Positions 42,598 to 50,687 of a stretch of 64,000 nt of DNA are shown here, piece after piece; positions within the stretch are counted from its first letter, which is position 1; the number at the start of each line of letters is the position of its first letter. A program made the position numbers and the translations under genes. The stretch comes from Rufibacter ruber. Its GTDB lineage: Bacteria; Bacteroidota; Bacteroidia; Cytophagales; Hymenobacteraceae. The notes below the pieces were generated by a model. The model saw only the letters and a program-made list of their open reading frames with translations. It was not told the origin of the DNA and ran no database searches. Location of the stretch: positions 1 through 64,000 of the forward strand of contig NZ_LRMM01000006.1 of assembly GCF_001647275.1 (NCBI RefSeq), written 5' to 3'.

Positions 42598-42634
42598 CTG
42601 TTTTGCTGTTTTTTCGAAAACAGCCCCAAAACAG
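42598..42634. repeat. HP40 hairpin copy 26 (short left arm)
   Basis: CTGTTTTGCTGTTTTTTCG faces AAAACAGCCCCAAAACAG. It has the same left-arm defect as copy 12, so the two are likely sister copies. Confidence 0.9.
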
Positions 42635-42654
42635 CTGTCTCTTTCACTATACAT

Positions 42655-42690
42655 AACAAAGGCCTCTACCGTAGTAGAGGCCTTTTTGTT
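42655..42690. terminator. Intrinsic terminator between convergent genes
   Basis: The stem AACAAAGGCCTCTAC with GTAGAGGCCTTTTTGTT serves paralogue 2 on the plus strand. It could also act on late glnN transcripts. Confidence 0.85.
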
Positions 42691-42881
42691 TGTTTGTCAG
42701 AAATGTGATCAGGGCTTAAAGCATGTTTTATTTGTTTTTTGCGCTGAGAAAAAAGGTACTACAAAAGACTGACACCCCCATTTATTCGCACCATAGCGCT
42801 GCTATGCTGCTCAATAAACCGGTTCACCAGAACCTAGCCTTCCCCCAATTTCGCCGGCAAAAACCAAATTTGATCAAGCGC

Positions 42882-45074
42882 TTAGTGGCTGAAAAGCATC
42901 TCGCGGTATTTCACCAGTGGCCACTGCTCATCATCTACAATCAGCTCCAGTTTGTCTACGCTGTACCGGATGGTGTCAAAGTAGCTCTTGATGTTCTCAT
43001 TGTACTGAATGGCACGCTCACGGGTATCTTCTACCTTGTTGGCTACCTTACGGGCCTCTACCATGGCCTCTACATTGGTTTTGATGGTGGTGAGGTGGCG
43101 GGAGATGTTCTTGATGGTGTCAAGGGTTGATTTGGTGTATTCATCATCTTCCAGTCCAATCTCACGCAGGCCTTTGATGTTCTGCACCAGTTTGGTCTGG
43201 TACGCCACAGCAGTTGGAATTACGTGGTTGGCAGCCAGGTCACCCATCACACGGGCCTCAATCTGTACGCGCTTGATGTAGTCTTCCAATAAAATCTCGT
43301 GACGGGCGTGTAACTCACGCTTGTTGAAGATGTTGTGCTTGGTGAACAGCTCCTCGGCCATCTCGTCTACCAGTTTGTCAAGGGCGTACGGGGTAGTCCG
43401 GATGTTGCTCAGCCCGCGGCGCTCTGCTTCCTCCTCCCACTCCTTAGAATACCCGTTTCCTTCAAACCGGATGTCTTTAGATGAGATGACGTACTCGCGC
43501 AGCACGTCAATGATGGCCACTTCTTTTTTCTTGCCTTTGGCAATGGCTGCCTCTACCGTGTTCCGGAACTCAATCAGCTGATCGGCTACAATGGCGTTCA
43601 GGATGGTCATGGCGTTAGAACAGTTCGCAGAGGAACCAACCGCTCTGAACTCAAACTTGTTACCGGTGAAGGCAAACGGGGAGGTACGGTTACGGTCTGT
43701 GTTGTCCAGCAGAATTTCAGGGATCTTGTCAATGCCCAGCTTCAGGTACATGTTGTCGCCTTTGTCTAAAGGAACTTTGGCGGTACGCTCCAGTTCATCT
43801 AGCACCTCGGTCAACTTTTTACCTATGAAAACAGACATGATGGCGGGTGGGGCCTCATTGGCTCCTAAGCGGTGGTCGTTGCTGGCAGAGGCAATGCTGG
43901 CGCGCAGTAAATCTGCATAGCGGTGAACCGCTTTGATGGTGGTAATGAAGAAGGTCAGGAATTGCAGGTTCTCCTTTGGTCTGCGGCCAGGCGCGAACAA
44001 GTTCACCCCGGTGTCAGTGCTCAGGGCCCAGTTGTTGTGCTTCCCGCTGCCGTTTACGCCGGCAAACGGTTTTTCATGCAGCAACACTTTCAGGTCGTGC
44101 TTCTCGGCTACGCGGTCCATCACATCCATCAGGATCTGATTGTGGTCTACGGCCAGGTTCGCCTCTTCAAAGGTAGGGGCGCACTCAAACTGGTTGGGAG
44201 CCACTTCATTGTGGCGCGTTCTCAACGGAATTCCCAACTTATGGGCTTCAACTTCAAACTCAACCATGAAGGCATGCACCCGTGACGGGATAGCACCAAA
44301 GTAATGGTCTTCCAGCTGCTGACCTTTGGCCGGGGCATGGCCAAATACGGTTCTGCCGGCCATTACCAGGTCAGGACGGGCGTTATACAGCGCACGGTCT
44401 ACCAGGAAATACTCCTGCTCTATACCCAGGGTAGCGGTTACCCTAGAAACGTCTTTGTCAAAATATTGGCAAACATCTACGGCGGCTTTCTCTACCAGCG
44501 TTAAGCTTTTCAACAAGGGCGCCTTGTAGTCAAGTGCCTCACCGGTGTAAGAAACAAAGATAGTAGGGATACAAAGGGTCTTGGCACCGGTGCTCTCAAT
44601 AATGAAGGCGGGCGAAGTGGGGTCCCAGGCGGTATAGCCGCGGGCTTCAAAGGTGTTTCTAATGCCCCCGTTGGGGAATGAGGAAGCATCTGGCTCCTGC
44701 TGCACCAGGGCGCTGCCCTTGAAGTTTTCAATAGCGCGTCCGTCTGAGCTGAGGTCAAAGAACGAATCGTGTTTTTCAGCGGTCTCCCCGGTTAACGGCT
44801 GAAACCAGTGGGTGTAGTGGGTGGCCCCTTTGCTTAACGCCCAGGTTTTCATGGCAGCTGCCACGGCATCAGCCAAATGGCGGTCTACTTTGCTGCCGGT
44901 TCTAATGGCAAACTGGAGGCGCTTGAAATAGTCTCCAGACAGGGTGGCTCTCATGGCCTCCAGTCCAAAAACGTTGCACCCGTAATAGTCAGAGATTTTC
45001 TCAGAAGGTTGCTTCACCTCTACTGGCGGCCGTTGGTTTACCAACTCAAGCGCCTTAAAACGAAGAATGGCCAT
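42882..45074 (-). CDS. glnN: Glutamine synthetase type III
   Basis: GSIII makes glutamine from glutamate, ammonia and ATP. The 730-residue length is characteristic of the type III form common in Bacteroidota. Recognisable parts include LEAMRATLSGDYFKRLQFAI, THYTHWFQPLTGETAEKHDS, ATLGIEQEYFLVDR (metal-binding Glu), RTRHNEVAPNQFECAP, VNGSGKHNNWALSTDTGVNL (ammonia/nucleotide site), and LGANEAPPAIMSV. The C-terminal extension (about 600-730) is helical, as usual for GSIII. A well-formed Bacteroidota promoter lies just upstream, giving a short leader. Divergent from the sulfatase gene. Confidence 0.97.
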   Translation of the reverse strand: MAILRFKALELVNQRPPVEVKQPSEKISDYYGCNVFGLEAMRATLSGDYFKRLQFAIRTGSKVDRHLADAVAAAMKTWALSKGATHYTHWFQPLTGETAEKHDSFFDLSSDGRAIENFKGSALVQQEPDASSFPNGGIRNTFEARGYTAWDPTSPAFIIESTGAKTLCIPTIFVSYTGEALDYKAPLLKSLTLVEKAAVDVCQYFDKDVSRVTATLGIEQEYFLVDRALYNARPDLVMAGRTVFGHAPAKGQQLEDHYFGAIPSRVHAFMVEFEVEAHKLGIPLRTRHNEVAPNQFECAPTFEEANLAVDHNQILMDVMDRVAEKHDLKVLLHEKPFAGVNGSGKHNNWALSTDTGVNLFAPGRRPKENLQFLTFFITTIKAVHRYADLLRASIASASNDHRLGANEAPPAIMSVFIGKKLTEVLDELERTAKVPLDKGDNMYLKLGIDKIPEILLDNTDRNRTSPFAFTGNKFEFRAVGSSANCSNAMTILNAIVADQLIEFRNTVEAAIAKGKKKEVAIIDVLREYVISSKDIRFEGNGYSKEWEEEAERRGLSNIRTTPYALDKLVDEMAEELFTKHNIFNKRELHARHEILLEDYIKRVQIEARVMGDLAANHVIPTAVAYQTKLVQNIKGLREIGLEDDEYTKSTLDTIKNISRHLTTIKTNVEAMVEARKVANKVEDTRERAIQYNENIKSYFDTIRYSVDKLELIVDDEQWPLVKYREMLFSH

Positions 45075-45105
45075 TGATTTGTTTGTAGTTTTTTATTTAG
45101 ATGAC

Positions 45106-45135
45106 CAAATGTAGCACAAGAAATACAACATACAA
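45106..45135 (-). promoter_or_regulatory. Bacteroidota sigma-70-type promoter of glnN
   Basis: Reading the minus strand: TTG (45133-45135), a 19-nt spacer, then TACATTTG (45106-45113). This matches the TTG-N19-TAnnTTTG pattern. The start codon is about 30 nt downstream. Confidence 0.75.
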
Positions 45136-45291
45136 TAGATTAACCTCTGTTTTTAGGGTGTTTTTTACCCAAATTAACAGTTTGATCACTAACACCCCTT
45201 ATTCCAGACAGTGTTTTATCAATTTTTCATAGTTTTTTCCTGCACAGAGGGTAAAAATAACAGGTGTTAGCTTTTACAGGGAGACACTCCA

Positions 45292-47169
45292 ATGGACACG
45301 GAGAAAGAGTATATTTGCTTTGTGAAAAATATTATAGCCAGATCCTTGGCCTACTTCCTCTTCTGGACAGGCTTTTTTCTGATTTGCCGGGCGTTGTTCC
45401 TGAGCTACCAACACGCCAGGGCCGCTGAATTAACAGCCGCTGAACTAAGCAAGACCTTTCTCTATGGCCTCCGGATGGATGCCTCGTTTGCGGCCTACCT
45501 GAGTGTGATTCCCTTTCTGCTCTTCCTGAACGAAGCAGCTTTTAAAAAGCCGGTGTTTTTAAAGGTTGTCTCTGCCTACACCCTTATACTACTGCCCGTG
45601 ATGGTGCTCCTGGTCATCTCTGACCTGGAGCTGTATTCGGCCTGGGGGTTTAGGCTGGATTCTACCCCGTTGCAGTACCTGAACACCCCGGCAGAGATGG
45701 CCGCTTCTGTGGCGTCTGCCCCTGTATTTATTTTACTGCTCCTGTTTGTTTTGCTATGGGCCGCCGGCGCTTTTGCCTTTATGTTTGTCAGGAACCGCTG
45801 GATTTTCTCTACCCCTAAAAAAAGGCAACACCTGGTGGTGGAGCTCGTGCTGAGCCTGCTGATGCTGGCGCTGCTGGTGTTACCCATTAGGGGCGGTTGG
45901 CAACAGATTCCGTTGAACCAAAGCGACGTGTATTTCTCCCAGAAGATTTTTGCCAACCACGCCGGGGTCAATGTTCCCTGGAACGTGATGCATTCCCTTA
46001 TTAAGAAGAACCACAGCACCAGGAACCCGTACCTTTACCTGGGGGAAAACCAGGCTTCAGCGCTGGTACAGGACCTGTACACCCCAAAAGCAGATTCTGT
46101 CCCTTCCCTGCTTCGGGTGAAAAAGCCTAACATCCTGTTCATTATCATGGAAAGCTACACCGCCAAATTAGTGGGCGCATTGGGTGGGCCAGTTGGTGTA
46201 ACCCCTAATTTAGATGCCCTGGCCAGAGAGGGGGTGCTTTTCTCCAATATCTATGCAGCGGGGGACCGCAGCGAAAAAGGCATGGTGGCTCTTCTGAGTG
46301 GCTACCCCGTGCAGACTACCACTTCTATTATAAAGACCCCCAAGAAGACAGAGCGCCTGCCCCAGCTGGCCTCTGAACTGAAGAAAGTCGGCTACCATAC
46401 CAGCTATTACTACGGCGGCGAGCTGGCGTTTGCCAACATCAAGTCTTACCTGATCAACGGGCAGTATGATTTCCTGATGGAGAAGTCAGATTTCCCCCGT
46501 GAAAGTTACAATTCAAAATGGGGCGTGCATGACCATATCCTGTTTGAGAAGGTGCTCCAGGACCATCAGCAGCCCAGGCAGCCTTTTTTCACCACCGTTT
46601 TCACGCTCAGCAGCCATGAGCCCTATGACATTCCCATCCCGGCCAAGTTCAGGGGAAGGGACGAGGAAACCCAGTTTAAAAACTCCTTTTATTATACAGA
46701 TTGGGCGCTAGGCAAGTTTATAGCTGAGGCAAAGAAGCAGCCGTGGTGGCAGAATACACTGGTGGTCTTGATCGCTGACCACGGACACCCCTTCCCTGGG
46801 CGGGATCAAAATGACGCCCCCAGCAAATTCAGGGTTCCGTTGGTTCTGGCCGGCGGGGCTTTGGCGGTGAAAGATACGGTAGTCACGCACATTGGCTCCC
46901 AGACAGATCTGGTGCCCACCCTGTTGCAACAGTTGGGGTTACCCCATGACCACTTCGCCTGGAGCAAGAACCTGCTGGACGCCAAAGCTACCCCGTTTGC
47001 CTTCTATGTTTTCAATGATGGGTTTGGCATGGTCACACCGCAGGGCACTGTCACCTTTGACAATGTGGCCAAACAACCCATTCAAAGAGACTCCGCCGTG
47101 TCTGATCTGCAGGTGGAACAGGGAAAAGCCTACATGCAAACCAGCTTTGCTGATTTCCTGAAGAAGTAA
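45292..47169 (+). CDS. LTA synthase-like sulfatase family membrane protein
   Basis: The 625-residue protein has about five N-terminal transmembrane helices (residues about 15-210) and a large outward-facing alkaline-phosphatase-fold domain (about 275-600). NILFIIMESYTAK carries the metal-binding Glu. GDRSEKGMVALLSGYPV is the nucleophile region, with Ser where LtaS has Thr, and LIADHGHPFPG carries the Asp/His metal ligands. Family members transfer phosphoglycerol, phosphoethanolamine or hydrolyse sulfates. Bacteroidota do not make classical lipoteichoic acid, so the substrate is unknown. ATG 45292 follows AGGGAGA. An HP40 copy begins 5 nt after the stop. Confidence 0.9.
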   Translation: MDTEKEYICFVKNIIARSLAYFLFWTGFFLICRALFLSYQHARAAELTAAELSKTFLYGLRMDASFAAYLSVIPFLLFLNEAAFKKPVFLKVVSAYTLILLPVMVLLVISDLELYSAWGFRLDSTPLQYLNTPAEMAASVASAPVFILLLLFVLLWAAGAFAFMFVRNRWIFSTPKKRQHLVVELVLSLLMLALLVLPIRGGWQQIPLNQSDVYFSQKIFANHAGVNVPWNVMHSLIKKNHSTRNPYLYLGENQASALVQDLYTPKADSVPSLLRVKKPNILFIIMESYTAKLVGALGGPVGVTPNLDALAREGVLFSNIYAAGDRSEKGMVALLSGYPVQTTTSIIKTPKKTERLPQLASELKKVGYHTSYYYGGELAFANIKSYLINGQYDFLMEKSDFPRESYNSKWGVHDHILFEKVLQDHQQPRQPFFTTVFTLSSHEPYDIPIPAKFRGRDEETQFKNSFYYTDWALGKFIAEAKKQPWWQNTLVVLIADHGHPFPGRDQNDAPSKFRVPLVLAGGALAVKDTVVTHIGSQTDLVPTLLQQLGLPHDHFAWSKNLLDAKATPFAFYVFNDGFGMVTPQGTVTFDNVAKQPIQRDSAVSDLQVEQGKAYMQTSFADFLKK

Positions 47170-47173
47170 GCCG

Positions 47174-47219
47174 TTTGCGTTTTGGAGCTGTTTTCAGAAA
47201 AACAGCTCCAAAACGCAAA
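47174..47219. repeat. HP40 hairpin copy 27 (perfect, extended)
   Basis: TTTGCGTTTTGGAGCTGTTTT pairs fully (21 bp) with its partner arm, loop CAGA. GGAGC/GCTCC is a compensated variant. It begins 5 nt after the sulfatase stop. Confidence 0.97.
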
Positions 47220-47572
47220 TAATTTTGATACCTGCTCTTCAGAGGCATGGTATAATATAAATCTTACCGTCTGGAGACACTGACCACCTGTTGTCACAAG
47301 TTAAAACTCGCCTCTGTGGGCTTTATGAGGGGCCCACTGGCTTCTAAAGGAGCAGGTTAGCTTACATTGAAAGGGAAGTAGCGCTGGCGCTAGACCTTTG
47401 TCCAGTGACAACGGATGCTGCGGGTCTCCGGACTAGCCGGAGCCGCCGCTAAAAAATAGATGGCGTTTTCCCTGAAAGGCTGAGTGAAACATGGGTTGTG
47501 AAGTGTGAGCGTTTCTGCCTCTCCCAATCCCCGCCTCCTATTACTTTGGCATTGACAAGCTCTAGCGCTGGG
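47220..47572. other. Gene-free stretch with half of element B
   Basis: About 350 nt with no gene. Positions 47384-47440 (starting CTGGCGCTAGACC) align with the left half of element B copy 2; the right half is absent. The rest is unassigned. Confidence 0.55.
47384..47440. mobile_element. MITE-like element B, degenerate half copy
   Basis: CTGGCGCTAGACCTTTGTCC, then GTGACAACGGATGCTGCGGG and TCTCCGGACTAGCCGG, track copy 2 (30694-30752) base by base with scattered changes. The right terminal repeat is missing. Confidence 0.65.
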
Positions 47573-47613
47573 CTGCGTTTTTGGCCTGTTTTTCTGAAAA
47601 CAGGCAAAAACAG
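47573..47613. repeat. HP40 hairpin copy 28
   Basis: CTGCGTTTTTGGCCTGTTTT faces GAAAACAGGCAAAAACAG. It lies 60 nt upstream of the mtaB start. Confidence 0.9.
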
Positions 47614-47672
47614 GAACTCAATGGCTGAGGCAAGCATTTCATGTACATTCTCCGTACCTTTGCCCCCTGATT

Positions 47673-48992
47673 ATGAAAAAGGTAGCTTTCTATACACTAG
47701 GCTGTAAGCTGAATTTCTCTGAGACCTCTACCCTGTCGCGCATCTTCCAGGAGCGCGGGTTTGAGAAGGTGGAGTTCACCGACACGCCCGATATATACGT
47801 CATCAACACGTGCTCCGTCACTGACAACGCCGACAAGAAGTGCCGGAAAGTGGTGAAGGAAGCCTTGAAGCATTCACCCAACGCGTTTATTACCATTGTG
47901 GGCTGCTACGCTCAGCTAAAGCCGAAGGAAATTTCCGAAATCCCTGGCGTAGACGCGGTGCTAGGCGCCGCCGAGAAATTCCAGCTGGTAGACATTCTGG
48001 AGACCTTTGAGAAAAAAGACGCGCCGCAGGTGCATGCTAGCGCGGTGTCTGAGGCCAATACCTTCGTGAACGCCTATTCTTTTGGCGACCGTACCCGCAC
48101 CTTCCTGAAAGTGCAGGACGGCTGCGACTACTCCTGCACGTTCTGCACCATTCCGCAGGCCCGCGGCAAGTCCCGGAGCAACACCATTGCCAACGTGGTG
48201 AAAGAGGCGCAGGAAATTGGTTTATCTGGGGTGAAGGAGATTGTGCTCACTGGCGTGAATACCGGTGATTTCGGGTTGCAGGAAGGCGTTCGCGTGGAGA
48301 ATTTCTTCCAATTGGTGCAGGCGCTGGATCAGGTAGAGACCGTGAAACGCTTCCGGATTTCGTCTATTGAACCTAATCTTTTAAGTGAAGAGATTATTCA
48401 GTTCGTGGCAGGTTCTCAGCGGTTTATGCCGCACTTCCACGTGCCCTTGCAGTCAGGGAGCAACAAGATTCTGAAGCTCATGCGCCGCCGTTACCTGCGG
48501 GAACTGTACGCCCAGCGTGTGGACTGGATTAAAACCGCCATGCCGCACGCCTGCATTGGGGTGGACGTGATTGTGGGCTTCCCCGGCGAGACCGAGGAAG
48601 ATTTCCTGGAAACCTACAACTTCCTGAACGAACTTAATATCAGCTACCTGCACGTGTTCCCGTACTCTGAGCGCGCCAACACGCTGGCCATTGATTTACC
48701 CGGTGCCGTGCCCCAGAAAGAGCGCAACCGCCGCGCCGACATGCTCCGCATTCTGTCAGAGAAGAAGAAGCGCGCTTACTATGAGAGCCAGATCGGTTAC
48801 GAAGGCAAAGTCCTCTTCGAGGCTGACATCACCGATGGGTATATGGAAGGCTTCACCGAAAACTACGTGCGCGTGGTGGCCAAATATGACCCGGTGCTGG
48901 TGAACGAGGAAAAGCACGTGCGCCTCACCAACATCACCCCGGCCGGCCTCATGGAAGCCGAAGAAACGTATCACGAACTTCTGGCGCATTAA
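47673..48992 (+). CDS. mtaB: tRNA t6A37 methylthiotransferase MtaB
   Basis: MtaB is a radical SAM enzyme that adds a methylthio group to t6A37 of tRNAs. The 439-residue protein has the N-terminal UPF0004 domain with FeS cysteines (TLGCKLN, NTCSV, VGCYAQ) and the radical SAM motif GCDYSCTFCTIPQARG. It also has GFPGETEEDF and a C-terminal TRAM-like domain. TACCTTTG at 47655-47662 matches the -7 promoter element and is only 10 nt before the ATG, so the mRNA may be nearly leaderless. A GC-rich terminator follows. Confidence 0.95.
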   Translation: MKKVAFYTLGCKLNFSETSTLSRIFQERGFEKVEFTDTPDIYVINTCSVTDNADKKCRKVVKEALKHSPNAFITIVGCYAQLKPKEISEIPGVDAVLGAAEKFQLVDILETFEKKDAPQVHASAVSEANTFVNAYSFGDRTRTFLKVQDGCDYSCTFCTIPQARGKSRSNTIANVVKEAQEIGLSGVKEIVLTGVNTGDFGLQEGVRVENFFQLVQALDQVETVKRFRISSIEPNLLSEEIIQFVAGSQRFMPHFHVPLQSGSNKILKLMRRRYLRELYAQRVDWIKTAMPHACIGVDVIVGFPGETEEDFLETYNFLNELNISYLHVFPYSERANTLAIDLPGAVPQKERNRRADMLRILSEKKKRAYYESQIGYEGKVLFEADITDGYMEGFTENYVRVVAKYDPVLVNEEKHVRLTNITPAGLMEAEETYHELLAH

Positions 48993-49019
48993 TTTCCGCC
49001 TACTAAAATTACCTAACGT

Positions 49020-49053
49020 AATGGCCCGGCTTTCTTCTGAAGGCCGGGCCATT
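49020..49053 (+). terminator. GC-rich hairpin after mtaB
   Basis: The stem AATGGCCCGGC with GCCGGGCCATT lies about 30 nt after the mtaB stop. There is no long T tract, although GTTTA follows. Confidence 0.7.
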
Positions 49054-49092
49054 GCGTTTATAGCCTCTTTTTCTGAAATCAGGGCAAAACCA
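49054..49092. repeat. HP40 hairpin copy 29 (degenerate)
   Basis: GCGTTTATAGCCTCTTTTTC faces TGAAATCAGGGCAAAACCAG. It is a close sister of copy 22 at 31069. It abuts the stop of the symporter gene (49094). Confidence 0.75.
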
Positions 49093-49093
49093 G

Positions 49094-50149
49094 CTACCCA
49101 ACATTGGTATCCGGCTGCGCCGAAGCTCCTTTCCGGGCCATGCGCTGCGCCAGCATACTGGCAATGATGAGTTGAAGGGCATGGTAGAGCATGAGTGGCA
49201 GCAGAATGATGCCCACCGTGTTGGCATCTGGGAACAGCACCTTTGACATGACCGTGCCGTGCACCAGTGATTTCTTGGAGCCGCAGAACATAGCCGTGAT
49301 GCGGTTCTCCCGGCTGAACCCCAGCAGGTTACTGATCAAAGACGTAAGCCCCGTCACCAACAGGAACAGCGCCACCATGGCCCCGCCCAGCAGAAAGATG
49401 TCCAGCGCGCTGAACCCCGCAAACATGTTTCGGGCGAAGGAATCGCAGAAGGACGAGTACACGATGAGCAGGATAATGGTCTGATCGAAGAGTCTCAGGC
49501 GGCTTTTCTGCGCCTCGGCAAAGGCCCCGAACTTCCGGTTCAGCAGAATACCCAAGGTCACGGGCAGCACCACCTGGAGCATGAGTTTCAGGATCACGCT
49601 GGTCAGGTCCATGTCGGCGGCGGAGCTGGTGCTGGTGAAAAAACTCATCCAGACGGGCGTCATGAACACGCCAATGAGGCTGGAAATGCTGGCGTTGAAG
49701 ATGGCCGCCGGAATGTTGCCGCCCGCAATAGACACCATCACCACCGACGAAGACACCGTTGACGGCAAGGCCGCCACGTAAAATGCGCCCAGCCAAAGCG
49801 TAGGTGTGGCACTGTTGGGCGCTACCGCGTGGCTCCCCCACACCAAAAGGGGGAACAGCAGAAACGTGCTCAATTGCACCACCACATGCAGTCGCCAGTC
49901 GCTGAGGCCGGCTTTGAGTTTGGCGGGGCTCAGCCGAAGGCCGTAGAAGACAAAGATGAGCGCCACGCCGTAGGTGGTAACCTCCTCCAGCGGCAAAGGT
50001 CCGTTTTCTTCCCCCAACTCCGGCCACAGATAGGCCAGCACAATCATGGCCAGCAGAAACAGCAAAAAGGTATCCAGCCCCACGCGCTGCAAAAGCCCCG
50101 GCAGGCTAATTTTTTTCTTTGTGGCGCTGGCGGAGGTGACTTCTTTCAT
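49094..50149 (-). CDS. Bile acid:sodium symporter-family transporter (SBF-like)
   Basis: This is a 351-residue inner-membrane protein with about ten helices. It matches the SBF-like/YfeH group: VGLDTFLLFLLAMIVLAYLW, YGVALIFVFYGLRLSPAKLK, AALPSTVSSSVVMVSIAGGN (the paired-helix crossover), NASISSLIGVFMTPVW, and FCGSKKSLVHGTVMSKVLFP. These proteins resemble ASBT sodium-coupled carriers; the natural substrate in this group is unknown. ATG 50149 (MKEVTSASATKKK) is preferred over an upstream start that would add non-conserved residues. Confidence 0.9.
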   Translation of the reverse strand: MKEVTSASATKKKISLPGLLQRVGLDTFLLFLLAMIVLAYLWPELGEENGPLPLEEVTTYGVALIFVFYGLRLSPAKLKAGLSDWRLHVVVQLSTFLLFPLLVWGSHAVAPNSATPTLWLGAFYVAALPSTVSSSVVMVSIAGGNIPAAIFNASISSLIGVFMTPVWMSFFTSTSSAADMDLTSVILKLMLQVVLPVTLGILLNRKFGAFAEAQKSRLRLFDQTIILLIVYSSFCDSFARNMFAGFSALDIFLLGGAMVALFLLVTGLTSLISNLLGFSRENRITAMFCGSKKSLVHGTVMSKVLFPDANTVGIILLPLMLYHALQLIIASMLAQRMARKGASAQPDTNVG

Positions 50150-50304
50150 GTGCGGCTGGTTGGGAACGGCGAAGAATGGTTTTGCGAGGCAAAGGTACAA
50201 AGGTCAAATAAATTAAACCTCGCCTACCCATACCCTCCCGTAGGGGCAAAGGTTACTCTTTTACAAGAGGGAATTCCTTATCAGGAAGGGCCGGAAAAGC
50301 AGAC
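50150..50304. other. Upstream region of the symporter gene
   Basis: Short divergent leader with no gene. It lies between the symporter start and HP40 copy 30. Confidence 0.4.
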
Positions 50305-50343
50305 GCTGTTTTTGCCTGTTTTTCCAAAAACAGTCAAAAACGC
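50305..50343. repeat. HP40 hairpin copy 30
   Basis: GCTGTTTTTGCCTGTTTTTC faces CAAAAACAGTCAAAAACGC. It lies between the divergent symporter and receptor genes. Confidence 0.88.
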
Positions 50344-50431
50344 AAAGGGCACGAACCTTTTAGAGCAGTCTATGCTGTCGCATAGAAACTTTCTTTCCCG
50401 CTTTTACCCTGTCCGGTTATCACACACTTAC

Positions 50432-50447
50432 TGTCCGATTCCGGACA
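50432..50447. promoter_or_regulatory. Candidate operator palindrome TGTCCGATTCCGGACA
   Basis: A 16-bp perfect dyad (TGTCCG-N4-CGGACA) about 240 nt upstream of the first outer-membrane receptor gene. A further TGTCCGG occurs at 50410. No regulator gene is adjacent. Confidence 0.5.
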
Positions 50448-50687
50448 CTTGCAGCCTTTGATAAATTTCCCAAACAATTGTATATCAAATAATTGACATG
50501 TTTAAAAGCATTTGGTCAGAATCTTGCCAAACGGGATACAGCTGCTGTGCGATAGAAGCACGGGAAGCAGCCTATAGAAAGAAAATGATTCAGTGAAGCA
50601 ACCAAACACCAACTAACTACATCTTTTCTTTCAAAGCGCTTGACCCCTTACTCCTACAACTGATCTAACTCCTTAGCATTCCCCTTT

